Assembly: GCA_948144175.1 (NCBI GenBank) | Contig: CANXME010002091.1 | Location: 62,001-126,000, forward strand | Reading direction: 5' to 3' | Source of the DNA: Closterium sp. NIES-65 | Lineage: Eukaryota; Streptophyta; Zygnematophyceae; Desmidiales; Closteriaceae | DNA length: 64,000 nucleotides | Shown: positions 11,001-21,200 of the stretch, piece by piece | How the letters are laid out: each line of letters starts with the position of its first letter | How positions within the stretch are numbered: position 1 is the first letter of the stretch | Position numbers and translations under genes: made by a program | Notes under the pieces: generated by a model | Told to the model about the DNA's origin: nothing | The model's input: only the letters and a program-made list of their open reading frames with translations | The model's database searches: none

Positions 11001-11368
11001 CCTCCAGGCTCAGCACCCCCAGGCTCCGCACCCTCCGCAGTAGCACCCGCAGGCCCAGTACCCCCAGCAGTAGCACCCCCAGGCTCAGCACCCCCGCGCA
11101 CAGCACCCCCAGAGTCAGCACCCCCAGGCTCAGCACCCGCAGCAGCACCAGAGTCACCTGTAACCTCGACCGGGTCAACGGCGTCTACCTGGGACACACC
11201 TGAGGGGGCAGGAACCTGAGGGGGGGGGGAACCGGTACAAGGAAGTCCGGGGGAGGGGGGAGGGAAGGAGTGCGGTAGGGGAAGAGACGGTAGAAGGGGA
11301 CTGACTCGTCGAACGTGACGTCCTGGGAGGACAGAACACGACGAGAGGAGGGGTGGTAAAACTGCCAC
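8045..11368 (-). CDS. copia polyprotein, 3' part: linker, reverse transcriptase, RNase H
   Basis: Copies the element RNA into DNA and removes the RNA strand. The first third is a Gly/Ala/Pro-rich linker holding a tandem duplication of about 100 residues, each copy starting at SRREPLSPQELREW. The reverse transcriptase follows: KARYVARGFSQRQGVDYFQT, then FLQGSLHEEIWLRRPPGF, then LVYVDDLVFA with the catalytic YVDD intact. RNase H is marked by GHADASWADG, then SCEAEIYAGA and YVDNKAML. It ends at a stop at 8045-8047. Its frame differs from the upstream frame, and the switch probably sits in the C-run (plus-strand G-run) near 11220-11230, so the true coding start is there and not at 11368. All visible catalytic motifs are intact. 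Confidence 0.92.
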   Translation of the reverse strand: MAVLPPLLSSCSVLPGRHVRRVSPLLPSLPLPHSFPPPSPGLPCTGSPPPQVPAPSGVSQVDAVDPVEVTGDSGAAAGAEPGGADSGGAVRGGAEPGGATAGGTGPAGATAEGAEPGGAEPGGDGSGGAGSGAAEPGGAASGAAEPGVSPAAASRREPLSPQELREWFARRWRRAAESGGAAGAGAGASSTVEGAGAAGPGATGPAGPPGAGAAEGVGAEPTAVGPAAGGVGGAGAVAEGAGAVPATSGAAAPGVSPAAASRREPLSPQELREWYARRWRRAAESGGAAGAGAGASSTVEGAGAAGPGAAGPAGPPGAGGAEDVGAEPTAVGPAAGGVGGAGAVAEGAGAVPAESGAAARPRPYFVPLLQQVLGLSPSVECPQPVQSQSLLEPSSPLPAPSPYTGPTGGLAERREPASRPASPVRAARASGRGSRQRPPPVPGTHRMSLRPSTAPLRAPLPSPPESSLPALADPESDSLRAASPTVTRLLATVVTDPSFESTAASALVAELVDFAARCRLDYAAGLVAESASVCPPFVGGECALGTDVLEDRQEELQCLAAASPHLASVLLAPEGDPDALDIPTPRSYAEAVEGPYSSQWQAAMDAEMASWKSTGTYVDAVPPPGANIVSGMWIFRVKRPPGSPPVFKARYVARGFSQRQGVDYFQTFSPTPKMTTLRVLLHIAAQRDYELHSLDFSTAFLQGSLHEEIWLRRPPGFTGTFPPGTQWSLRRPVYGLRQAPREWHDTLRTTLAALGFAPSTADPSLFLRTDTSLPPFYILVYVDDLVFATADTAGLAYVKSELLKRHTCTDLGELRSYLGLQITRDRARRTITLTQSHMVQQVLQRFGFTYSSPQATPLPTRHSLSALPSDESVESSGPYAELVGCLMYLMTCTRPDLAYPLSILARYVAPGRHRPEHMAAAKRVLRYLCSTSGMGLVLGGRSPVVLTGHADASWADGQATQRSSQGYTFSLGSGSVSWRSTRSSSVLGSSCEAEIYAGAMAAQELRWLTYLLTDLGEPPRSPPVLYVDNKAMLALCREQRLEHRTKHIALRYFLARELQQRGQLRLAYVASEANTADVFTKALAPCDHQRFCTQLGLVSVLPHLLSS

Positions 11369-13329
11369 CCTGGGGCGTCAGTGGGGAAGCCAAGGAAGAC
11401 ACAGGGAGCAGCACGAGGGGACAGCTTGTCCGCAGACAAGTCGCGGACAAACGCCCGAGATCCCCAGACACGGAACACAGACGCATCGCCAACCTTCCCT
11501 GTCCACAGCAAGGCTGGGGACATCGCAGGCCGAGAGACCCGGGGGTGAAGGTTGAGCTGATGCGCCGCGTACCTCACCGCAAACGGCCACAGAAAATGGG
11601 GGGCAGCCGCATGCATCATGGACGTACGAGCGACATCCATGACCATGCCAATGCGGCGCTCAGCAATCCCATTTTGCTGTGGTGAGTCCGGAAGCGTGAA
11701 GGACTGGCGGATGCCTCGCGCACGACAGTAGGCACGCAGAAGGCCAGAGGAGAACTCTCCGCCTCTGTCTGAGTGCAGACGCAGAACAGGAAAATCCGAG
11801 CCGAAGCTCTTCCTGAGCTGGAGACGAGCCTCGCGGATCCAGTCGATCAGCACCTCAGTGACCTCACCCTTGCTGCGCAAGGGGAGGACTGTGGTGTAAC
11901 GCGAGTAGTCGTCAACCACCAACAGGAAGTAGCGCTCGTAATCCTGCCCACGGACGGGGGCTGGGCCCCACACATCCATGTGAAGCGTCTGCAGAGGAGC
12001 CTCTGTCGGGGGGAAGTGGGAGGAGTGAGGAGTAGCCCGGAGGCGACCCTCGACACAGGGGACACAGGAAGGTCCTGGCCCGGAGGGGAGAGGAGGGAGA
12101 GACTGGGGAAGACCAGAGACAAGGACACGGGAAGCCATGCTCCGAAGACGGGGCAAGGAGGGGTGGCCAAGACGGTGGTGCCACAGGAGAGTCTCGTGAG
12201 ACAGGAGGCGACAAGTACAGGGGGCAGACTCAGGACCAGACCTGGACGCAGCAGCAAACACCTGACCCGACGCTGCTACCTGACCGGACGCGGGGACAGG
12301 AGGAGACTCAGTGGTCAGGGTGTAGAGGCTCGACCCCGGCCGACGCGAGAACGTGGCCAGGTGCCGGCCTGTGCGTGCGTCCGTGCAGTGGGTCACCCGC
12401 TGACTCGCAGGAGTGAACTGGTGAACCCCCGCATCCTGTAGGTCTGCACCACTCACCAAGTTCGTCGAGAACGAGGGGAGGTACAGGCCAGACAGGGTGC
12501 CCGAGGGGGCAGCCGGACACGGGAGGACAGTGGAGAAGTGAGCGAGGACAGGACCCCCAGAGGGGTCAGCCAGGGAGACTGCAACCGGCCGACCAAGCGG
12601 CGTGAGTGTGGTGCGGTCCCGAAAGAAGGAGCGAGAAGCCCCAGAGTCAAGTGTAAAGGTGAGGGAGGCCGAAGCCAACGCGGTACCTGAGAGCGCAGCC
12701 TCACCCGCACCTGAGGAAGCAGACTCACTAGCACCTAGAGCAGCAGCCGCACCTGTACCTGGAGCAGGAGACTCACTAGCACCCAGAGCAGCAGCCTCAC
12801 CAGTAGCTAGAGCAGCAGGTCCTATACCTGGGTCAGGCGGGACGCACAGGTGACCGGCACGGTCAGCACTAGTAGGCAATGCATACATGGCAGTGAGAAT
12901 AGCATCATAGTCAAGAGCATATATATCTACCCTCTGCCTAAGCAACTCCACCCAGTCGGGAAGCTCAGCCTCGTCGCCAAACACGGTACGCCAGGCGTCG
13001 CTCAGACGGGCGAAGCAGCGGGACGGTGTATGACTACGTGTCCCACAAGGCTGACCAGTCCGAGTACCAGTGCGAATCACGTAAGAGCAGCGAACAGCAC
13101 TGAGAGACCCTCCACTCTGAGCGTACCACTCACGAAGCTGGCGAGGCGTGAGAGACACGCGAGAGGGTCGCGGGAGCTGCATCTGGCCGCCACCACGAGT
13201 AGAAGCAGCAGGAGTGGTAGTAGGAGTAGCGTCGCCACCCCTACAGCCCCAACCAGCGTACCACTCACGCAGCTGCTGGGGCGTGAGGGACTCACGCCGG
13301 CGTCGCTGGGGCTGCATTTGGCTCCGCAA
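11185..13329 (-). CDS. copia polyprotein, 5' part: gag tail, protease, integrase
   Basis: Begins with a region holding two short repeats (LTPQQLREWYA and LTPRQLREWYA), then a Cys/His patch (CGTRSHTPSRCF) that may be the nucleocapsid. The aspartic protease shows TLDSGASRSFF. The integrase has an HHCC zinc site (WHHRLGHP with CVPC downstream) and catalytic D, D and E in HMDVWGP, LHSDRGGEF and QNGIAERR. The frame stops just after the PPPDFLVPVPPP section, where a homopolymer shift leads into the reverse transcriptase frame. The start at 13329 is only the first start-like codon; the real N-terminus may lie further upstream. Confidence 0.88.
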   Translation of the reverse strand: MRSQMQPQRRRRESLTPQQLREWYAGWGCRGGDATPTTTPAASTRGGGQMQLPRPSRVSLTPRQLREWYAQSGGSLSAVRCSYVIRTGTRTGQPCGTRSHTPSRCFARLSDAWRTVFGDEAELPDWVELLRQRVDIYALDYDAILTAMYALPTSADRAGHLCVPPDPGIGPAALATGEAAALGASESPAPGTGAAAALGASESASSGAGEAALSGTALASASLTFTLDSGASRSFFRDRTTLTPLGRPVAVSLADPSGGPVLAHFSTVLPCPAAPSGTLSGLYLPSFSTNLVSGADLQDAGVHQFTPASQRVTHCTDARTGRHLATFSRRPGSSLYTLTTESPPVPASGQVAASGQVFAAASRSGPESAPCTCRLLSHETLLWHHRLGHPSLPRLRSMASRVLVSGLPQSLPPLPSGPGPSCVPCVEGRLRATPHSSHFPPTEAPLQTLHMDVWGPAPVRGQDYERYFLLVVDDYSRYTTVLPLRSKGEVTEVLIDWIREARLQLRKSFGSDFPVLRLHSDRGGEFSSGLLRAYCRARGIRQSFTLPDSPQQNGIAERRIGMVMDVARTSMMHAAAPHFLWPFAVRYAAHQLNLHPRVSRPAMSPALLWTGKVGDASVFRVWGSRAFVRDLSADKLSPRAAPCVFLGFPTDAPGWQFYHPSSRRVLSSQDVTFDESVPFYRLFPYRTPSLPPPPDFLVPVPPPLRFLPPQVCPR

Positions 13330-14449
13330 GTAGAAGTAGGAGCAGGACTAGCAGCAGGGAGGCAGGCAGCCAGGCAAGCCAAAAGGCAGGCAGGCAGGCA
13401 AGCAGGCGACGCGCAGCGTGCTAGCAGGGCAAGAGCTCACCAGTGGTGGGAAGAGTAGGCTCGGCGACTCAGCGGCTCGGCAGCTCGGCGGCTCGGCGGC
13501 TCGGGCGACTCGGGCGGCTCGGCGGCAAGGCGGCTCAGCAGCAACTGCAGCTCAGCAGCTCGGTGACTCGGCGGCTCGGCGGCAGGGTGGCTCGGCAGCA
13601 ACTGCAGCTCAGCAGCTCAGCGACCCGGCGGCTCGGCGGCAGGGCGGCTCGGCTGTGGGGCGGCTCGGCTGCTGCAGGTGAGCGGCTCGGCTGCTGCAGC
13701 GGGAGATGAAGGAGGAGGAGAAGCAGGGGAGGCCACACACCTGCCACCCCTCAGCTGGCCTCTCAGGTCCCCTTAGGTCGCCTCGACAGGCGACGGGAAA
13801 AAGGGGGGGGTGGGTGGTGGGGGGCCGGTAGGTGCAGCGGCGGGGCCAGCAGGTGCAGTTGCGGGGCCGGTAGAAGGGGACGGCAGGAGCCGTCAGGAGG
13901 GGACGGCGGGGCCGTCAGGAAGGGACGGCGGGGCCGTCACGAAGGGACGGCGGGGCCGTCAGGAGGTGACCGGGCCGCGACTGGGGCAGGCGGCGGGGCC
14001 GCGTAAGGGCCTGGGCGGGGCCGCGACAGAGCCGTCGGCGGGGCCGCGTGAAGGCCGGGGCGGGGCCGCGTAGAAGCCGGGGCGGGGCCGCGCGAGAGCA
14101 GGCGGCGGGGCCGCGAAGGAGCCGGGGCGGGGCCGCGTGAGAGCAGGCGGCGGAGCCGCGTAAGGGCCTGGGCGGGGCCGCGACAAAGCCGTCGGCGGGG
14201 CCGCGTGAAGGCCGGGGCGGGGCCGCGTAGAAGCCGGGGCGGGGCCGCGCGAGAGCAGGCGGCGGGGCCGCGAAGGAGCCGGGGCGGGGCCGCGTGAGAG
14301 CAGGCGGCAGGGCCGCGACAGAGAGGGCGGCGGGGCCGCGTCAGTGAGGGCGGCGGGGCCGCAGGGGAAATGGCGACCCGAGGGGTCGCTAAAAAAAAAG
14401 ATCGCGCCTCGGGGGGCGCTTCGGTGGGCCCAAAAAACGGTCCGTAGAA
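13330..14449. repeat. GC-rich low-complexity leader of the copia element
   Basis: About 1.1 kb between the coding frame and the 5' LTR. From about 13450 to 13690 it is built of variants of GGCGGCTCGGCAGCTC. From about 13840 to 14370 it is built of variants of GGCGGGGCCGCG with spacers, including larger direct repeats (14020-14120 recurs near 14200-14300). No gag core could be found, so this may be a leader that replaced or displaced gag. Confidence 0.75.
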
Positions 14450-14455
14450 GGACCC

Positions 14456-14466
14456 GCTCTATACCA
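14456..14466 (-). other. Primer-binding site of the copia element (initiator tRNA-Met type)
   Basis: Directly inside the 5' LTR the minus strand reads TGGTATAGAGC. The common plant copia site, complementary to the 3' end of initiator tRNA-Met, is TGGTATCAGAGC; this copy lacks one C. Position and similarity support the call. Confidence 0.8.
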
Positions 14467-14597
14467 TGTGAGAATAAGCGAACAGGAATGATGAACTAGA
14501 AGTGAAAAGAGTACAAGTAGTAAACCCTAGAATTGTGTACCCCCTATAGGCTAACCCACTGTAGCCTACACAAGTATAACATATATAATGTTTGACA
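14467..14597 (-). repeat. copia 5' LTR
   Basis: 131 bp, TG to CA, one base different from the left LTR, followed by the AAACA target duplication at 14598-14602. It should hold the element's promoter. Confidence 0.95.
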
Positions 14598-15266
14598 AAA
14601 CATGCAAACAGTAACGCGGTGCGTGCGAGCTAGCTAGTGCTACGCTGGAAGCTAGGCTCGGGCTAGTCTCGAAGCCTAGGCCGACACGGCCGGTCCAGCA
14701 GTGCGAGGTTTGGGAAAACAGTGCGCGCGAATTCGGCGAAGCCCCGTTAGCAGTAACGGGCGAACAACGGCTGCTGCTGTACGCGATGTTGCAGGACTCG
14801 ACTACGTCCACAATGTCGACTTCTGGCGACAAATGTAGATGGCGACGTCGTAGACTCAGCTGGGCGACTGAATGCGCGTCGTTGCAGGTGTGTGAGCGAC
14901 TCTGTCGTTGCAATCGTCCACCAGGACAAAACGAAAGTTGACACATCTTCTGTACAACGGCCAGCAAATCCGCAAGCTGACCTGTCAGATTTGCAGGCCA
15001 CTACACCGAGGCTGAAATTGAGTCGACTGGTAAAGGGCCAGCCTGTCGACTTTAGCGAAACAATTGGTCGACCAAAATGGTCGACAAAATTCAGCCAAAG
15101 TGTGTACACGGGGATCTTACACGCCCTTACAGTCCTGCCGCGCAGAATGCTGTCGTTTCTCGCCCGTCGTTGACGGCTATCCGCCTTTGAAAAGCGCAAG
15201 CTTGCGCGAGCGTCGCATCGTTAGCTCGCCTGCGCATATATTAATCGCTCGCGACCATCGCTGCTC
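14598..15266 (+). promoter_or_regulatory. Region upstream of the histidine kinase with a TATA-like box
   Basis: No coding frame recognised. The left part may be chromovirus sequence cut off by the copia insertion. A TATA-like element (CATATATTAA) at about 15235-15244 sits some 25-30 bp before the start codon at 15267, so the 5' untranslated region would be very short if this box is used. Confidence 0.45.
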
Positions 15267-18200
15267 ATGGCGTCACTGCTGTCGTACGGAGCCGGCATCT
15301 TAGCCGGCGACATCGGCGCGAATCTCGAGGCCACGCTCGGCGTGCCGGGCCCTCTGGCCGGCTGGAGCCACGTCAACCTGCCGGCGGAAGGCGACGACGA
15401 GCCTCGTCCCGCGGAGGGGGATTTTCTTAGCCTTGTCACGCGCGAGGACGATGGCGTGGACCGCGCTGACGCGGACATGCTCGACGGAGACGGCGTGTCG
15501 CGCAGGCCAGTTCGGCAACTTCTAGGAGTCGATTCTCCGTCCGGGAGTCCCGGGAGCGCGTCGGTCCATCTCCCGCAGACCGTCCTCCAGGTCATTGCCA
15601 CGTCACTAGAAGCTGACGTGGTCGTCATGGCGGTTCTATTGCCTCCGCCAGGCCCCACTGTCGCGGATATGGCGCAGGCGGCGGACGAAGCCGCGGCTGC
15701 TGCAGGCGCTCCCCCCGCCCCTCCGCCTCTCTTCCCCGGCGCTGCTTTCTCCCCTGTTGTGCCCGCCTTCGGCGCGCATTCTCTTGGCGCGGAAGCCAGC
15801 GCGGACAGGTCCGGGGAGTTTGGCGCATGCGCCAGTAGCGGAGGGGATGTTAGTGGGTACGGGGAAAGCGGAGGGTTCTGCAGCCGGGAGGGCATGGGGA
15901 GGCGCAGTGGAGCGGGGTTCCGTGGCGGCGGAAGAGGCGGGGAAGAGGGCGCTGGGAGATGTGACAGCCGAGACGAGGGAGGCGGAAGGGGAGGGGGGAG
16001 GGGGAGCGGGAGGGGGAGCGGGGGCGAAATGGAGGTGGTGCGGGTGGCGGAGTCGATCCTATCGACGCCCAAGGGGGTTGTGCCGGAGATGGTTCCCTTT
16101 TGTAGGCGCATGATGAAGGCATGCAAGCGACACAAGGTAATGATGAAGGCATGCAAGCGACACAAGGTAATGATGAAGGCATGCAAGCGACACCAGGTAA
16201 TGATGAAGGCGTGCAAGCGACACGAGGTAATGATGAAGGCGTGCAAGCGACACAAGGTAATGATGAAGGCGTGCAAGCGACACAAGGTAATGATGAAGGC
16301 GTGCAAGCGACACAAGGTAATGATGAAGGCGTGCAAGCGACACAAGGTAATGATGAAGGCGTGCAAGCGACACAAGGTAATGATGAAGGCGTGCAAGCGA
16401 CACAAGGTAATGATGAAGGCGTGCAAGCGACACAAGGTAATGATGAAGGCGTGCAAGCGACACAAGGTAATGATGAAGGCGTGCAAGCGACACAAGGTAA
16501 TGATGAAGGCGTGCAAGCGACACAAGGTAATGATGAAGGCGTGCAAGCGACACAAGGTAATGATGAAGGCGTGCAAGCGACACAAGGTGATCATGCTTCC
16601 CATGCCCCCACCCCCTGCGTCCATTCTCTCCCCATAGCCCCGTCTTCCCCCCTGCGTTCATTCCGCCACCCTCTTCCAATGCCTTCCCATGCGTGCATCC
16701 CTCCCCCCTCCACCTTCCCAGGTGGTGAGCACGGCGGGGCTGTATCTGCCAGCGGTCATCGAGGACGTGCTGGGCTGCCGCCCCCGCCGCTTCATGGGCC
16801 GATTCGTGCGCCTGCACAGGTGCGTGCGTGTATGGGTAACTACCTTTGCGCTGCACACGTGAGTGCGTCGCATTGCTGTGTCTCACAAAAGTTCATTGGG
16901 TCGGGAACCTCCCTTGCTGGCCTTTGTACCCTCACTCACTCTGCGCTGCCCTTCACTCCTGCTTCCTGCTTCCATGCACTGTGGACCGACCCTGCCAAGG
17001 TGCTTTCTGAGATGCCTCAAAAGTGAACCCCCCTCTCTCCTCCTCCCTCCCCCAACCCCCCCTTCCCCCACGAGCAGCTACCGGGGTGTGCTGTACGCGC
17101 TGTGGAGCGACCCGGCCAAGGTGCCCCCAACAGTGGAGGAGGTGATGGGGCGGGCGGCGCACACCATGCCGCTGCTCATGGCCAACCGCATCTCCGCGCG
17201 CCAGTCAGCGCGCCTGGGGCAGCAGTTTGACGCCATCCTCAAGCGCATGCCTCAAGCTGTGGTTTTTGTGGACGACGAGCTGGCTCAGGTGGGTGGTGTG
17301 CATGTGTGCTCGCTCTGTGTGCACCAACCCTGTGCATGCCTGTGCTGTGCGTGCCAGTCTCTGCGCCAGTCAGCCCGGCTGGGGCAGCAGTTTGACGCCA
17401 TCCTGAAGCGCATGCCACAGGCCGTTGTGTTCGTGGACGACGAGCTCGCTCAGGTGGGTGGGTGCAAGTGTGCCCATTCAGTTTGTGTGCATGCCGGAGC
17501 TCATGCCCATGCATGGAGATGCCCTTTCTCGTGCGCGCACTTCCCTCCATCGCTCCTCCCTGCCACCCTCCGCCATCTCTCTTTCTCGTTCCCTCCCCGT
17601 CACCCCCAGGTGGCGGTGAACCCAGCAGCAGCCGACCTGTTGGATCTGCCGTGCTTCGGGGAGGTGGACCCTATGAAGACTTTAGAGACGACTTTTGAAG
17701 CGCCTCAAAAGACTTTCCTCCACTGCCCCTTCCCTCCTCACTGCCGCCCCTCCCCCGCTCGCCCCAGGTGGTGGTGAACCCAGCAGCAGCCGACCTGCTG
17801 GATCTGCCATGCTTCGGGGAGGTGGACCCGGTGAAGGTCGCAACTGCCATGCGCCAGCTGGCCGAGAGGAGCGGTAACCGCCCCGACCTGCACAGGCGAG
17901 TCACGGCACCACAGACCCTCCAGCATCCTCCTCTCCTCCTCTCCTTTTGGATTGGAGTACTTTTTCTTGCAGACCATCCAGTCCCTTTCCCCCTTGCGCT
18001 GCAAGTTAGTCAATACCAACTTGCCTCTCTCGTACCCACCCCTTTCCCCTCAAACTGCGTCGCTCCCCATCCCTCCACTCCACCTCCAACACTTTTCCCC
18101 ACAGGTGGTTCAGCATGGTGGCGGGGGCGGTAGAGACAGAGATAGAGGAGGAGTGGGAGCTGCGCGACCCGCCCATGGTGCTGCGCGTGCACTCGTACCC

Positions 18201-21200
18201 CGTGGCAGCACACACCACCTCCGCGCACGGCCGCCTGTGGCTCTTTGAAGACGTCACTGCCGACCGCCGCGCGAGGCAAGCCATTGCCGCCGCCAACCGC
18301 GCCAAGTCGCAGTTCCTTGCTACCATGAGCCACGAGCTCAGGACGCCAATGACTGGTGGGTGTGTGGGAGTTGAAGATAGTGTGGTTGGGTGAGAGTGAG
18401 TGGGTATGGATGTGTGGGCGTAAGTCAGTGGGTGGGTGTGGCTGTGGCAAGGCATCGCTGTTAACCTTCTTCTCACCACCGCACCCGCCCCCTCAACCAA
18501 CCCCAACCACCGCAGGCGTGCTGGGCATGCTGGACTTACTGCGGTTAACGGAGATGAATGAGGAGCAGCTTTGATACGTCCCAACACCCACCACCCTCGC
18601 TCACCTCCCCCCACCAACACCCACCACCTCCCACCACCGCAGGCGTGCTGGGCATGTTGGACCTACTGCGGCTGACGGAGATGAGTGAGGAGCAGCACGG
18701 GGTGCTGAAGCTCATGCAGGCATCGGCAGACGGGCTGATGACGGTGCTGAACAACATCCTTGACTTCTGCAAGATGGAGGCGGGCAGACTGCTGCTGGAG
18801 TCCATCGACTTCAGCATTTCAACCCTGTTGGACCAGGTACGTGCCTGCTCGAGTCACTCCACGTGTTGTATGAGTCGTCTCAAGCATCGGCGGACGGGCT
18901 GACGACGGTGCTGAACAACATCCTTGACTTCTGCAAGATGGAGGCGGGCAGGCTGCTGCTCGAATCCATTGACTTCAGCATTTCAGCCCTCCTGGACCAT
19001 GTGCGTGCCTGCTGGCGTGTGAGACGTCTCAAGAGTAGTCAGGTGCCATGTTCTAACCACCACACGGGCTGATGACGGTGCTGAACAACATCCTTGACTG
19101 CTGGATATCCACCCGAGGATATCCACACGAGGATATCCACCCGAGGATATCCACACGAGGATATCCACCCGAGGATATCCACCCGAGGATATCACCCGAG
19201 GATACCCAGCGGCGTTCCTCCCCCACCCGGCTGCGTTCTTCCCCCACCCGGCTGCGTTCCTCCCCCACCCAACTGCGTTCCTCCCCCACCCGGATGCGTT
19301 CCTCCCCCACCCGGCTGCGTTCCTCCCCCACCCAGCTGCGTTCTTCCCCCACCCGACTGCGTTCCTCCCCCACCCAGCTGCGTTCCTTCCCCACCCAACT
19401 GCGTTCCTCCCCCACCCAACTGCGTTCCTCCCCCACCCGGCTGCGTTCCTCCCCCACCCAACTGCGTTCCTCCGCCACCCGGCTGCGTTCCTCCCCCGCC
19501 CAACTGCGTTCCTCCTCCACCCAACTGCGTTCCTCCCCCACCCGGCTGCGTTCCTCCCCCACCCGGCTGCGTTCCTCTCCCGCCCAGCTGCGTCTCTGGA
19601 TGCAGGTGGCGGTGGGTTCTGTACCGGCAGTGCAGTGCAAGGGCATGCGTCTGATTGCCCTGAGTCCCCTAAGTCTGGTTGCCCTGAGTCCCCTAAGTCT
19701 GGTTGCCCTGAGTCCCCTAAGTCTGGTTGCCCTGAGTCCCCTAAGTCTGGTTGCCCTGAGTCCCCTAAGTCTGGTTGCCCTGAGTCCCCTAAGTCTGGTT
19801 GCCCTGAGTCCCCTAAGTCTGGTTGCCCTGAGTCCCCTAAGTCTGGTTGCCCTGAGTCCCCTAAGTCTGGTTGCCCTGAGTCCCCTAAGTCTGGTTGCCC
19901 TGAGTCCCCTAAGTCTGGTTGCCCTGAGTCCCCTAAGTCTGGTTGCCCTGAGTCCCCTAAGTCTGGTTGCCCTGAGTCCCCTAAGTCTGGTTGCCCTGAG
20001 TCCCCTAAGTCTGGTTGCCCTGAGTCCCCTAAGTCTGGTTGCCCTGAGTCCCCTAAGTCTGGTTGCCCTGAGTCCCCTAAGTCTGGTTGCCCTGAGTCCC
20101 CTAAGTCTGGTTGCCCTGAGTCCCCTAAGTCTGGTTGCCCTGAGTCCCCTAAGTCTGGTTGCCCTGAGTCCCCTAAGTCTGGTTGCCCTGAGTCCCCTAA
20201 GTCTGGTTGCCCTGAGTCCCCTAAGTCTGGTTGCCCTGAGTCCCCTAAGTCTGGTTGCCCTGAGTCCCCTAAGTCTGGTTGCCCTGAGTCCCCTAAGTCT
20301 GGTTGCCCTGAGTCCCCTAAGTCTGGTTGCCCTGAGTCCCCTAAGTCTGGTTGCCCTGAGTCCCCTAAGTCTCGTACCTCACCTGCTCGCACTTCTCTCC
20401 CACATCCCATCCCATGCATGCAGGTGGTGGTGCTGTTCGAGCAGGCGGTGCAGGACAAGGGCATGCGTCTGCTCATCCACCCACCGCCCCCCGATGCTCT
20501 CTACGTCTGTGGCGACCCTGTGCGCGTCAAGCAGGTGGGTTGGGCGTGCAGGTGAAGGCTGCTAGGGAGATGAATGAAGGGAACAGCGAAGCACATGATT
20601 TGTTGCAGTCGGCGCTCACATCCATTTCTGCATCCGTGCATCTTTGCAAGAACCCGCTGCTGATTTCACCCCTCCTCTGCAGTGCAGCCCATCCGCTCCA
20701 CACTCCTCCACATCCCATCCGCTCCACACTCCTCACTGTTTCCCCTCTCTCCCCTCCGCCCTCTCCGCCCTCCCTCCCCGCCCACGCACACGCACACGGC
20801 AGGTGGTGGCGAATCTGGTGAGCAACGCAGTCAAGTTTTCCAAGCGCGGAACCATCACCGTCTCCTGGCGCATTGTGCCGGACCCCTCTGTGTCAGACCC
20901 CTTTGCATCCGACCCTTCTGCCTCTGGTTACAATGATGGTGCGGAGCTGGAATGCACAGAGAGTGGGGAGGTGGAAGCGGAGACAAGGGGAGAGGGGCAG
21001 ACGGGGGAGGAGGGAGAGAAGGGGGAGGAGGGGGAGGGGCAGGAGGGGACTCAGGAGTTGGGGCAGGAGGGGACTCAGGAGTTGGGGCAGGAGGGGGAAG
21101 GCAGGAGCCTGATGGAGTCGGGCAGTCGCTTGATACAGTCACACTCACACTCGCTTGCTGCCTCGCTGACTGTTCGTGCAGACGATAGCACTGCTGCTGC

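Larger units (their letters stand above)
7708..14597 (-). mobile_element. Young Ty1/copia LTR retrotransposon
   Basis: A 6890-bp element bounded by two 131-bp LTRs that start TG and end CA and differ at one base. AAACA target duplications flank it. The minus strand encodes protease, integrase, reverse transcriptase and RNase H in copia order. The 5' side is at high coordinates: the primer-binding site lies next to the right LTR and a purine tract next to the left LTR. It inserted into sequence next to the older chromovirus. Low LTR divergence indicates recent insertion. The polyprotein is split by a frameshift in a homopolymer, and no normal gag core was found. Confidence 0.94.

Noticed and set aside
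13418..13709. Plus-strand Gln/Arg/Ala-rich frames in the copia leader
   Set aside because: Produced by the GGCGGCTCGGCAGCTC repeat; wrong strand and no domain.
16107..16586. CRISPR-like array of 30-bp repeats
   Set aside because: There are no spacers between units, and it sits in a eukaryotic gene at a splice junction.
19072..20565. Long repetitive frames on both strands (GDSGQPDL, ESPKSGCP, ALSPLSLV repeats)
   Set aside because: The 24-bp unit is a multiple of three and stop-free in several frames. It is intron minisatellite, not a gene.
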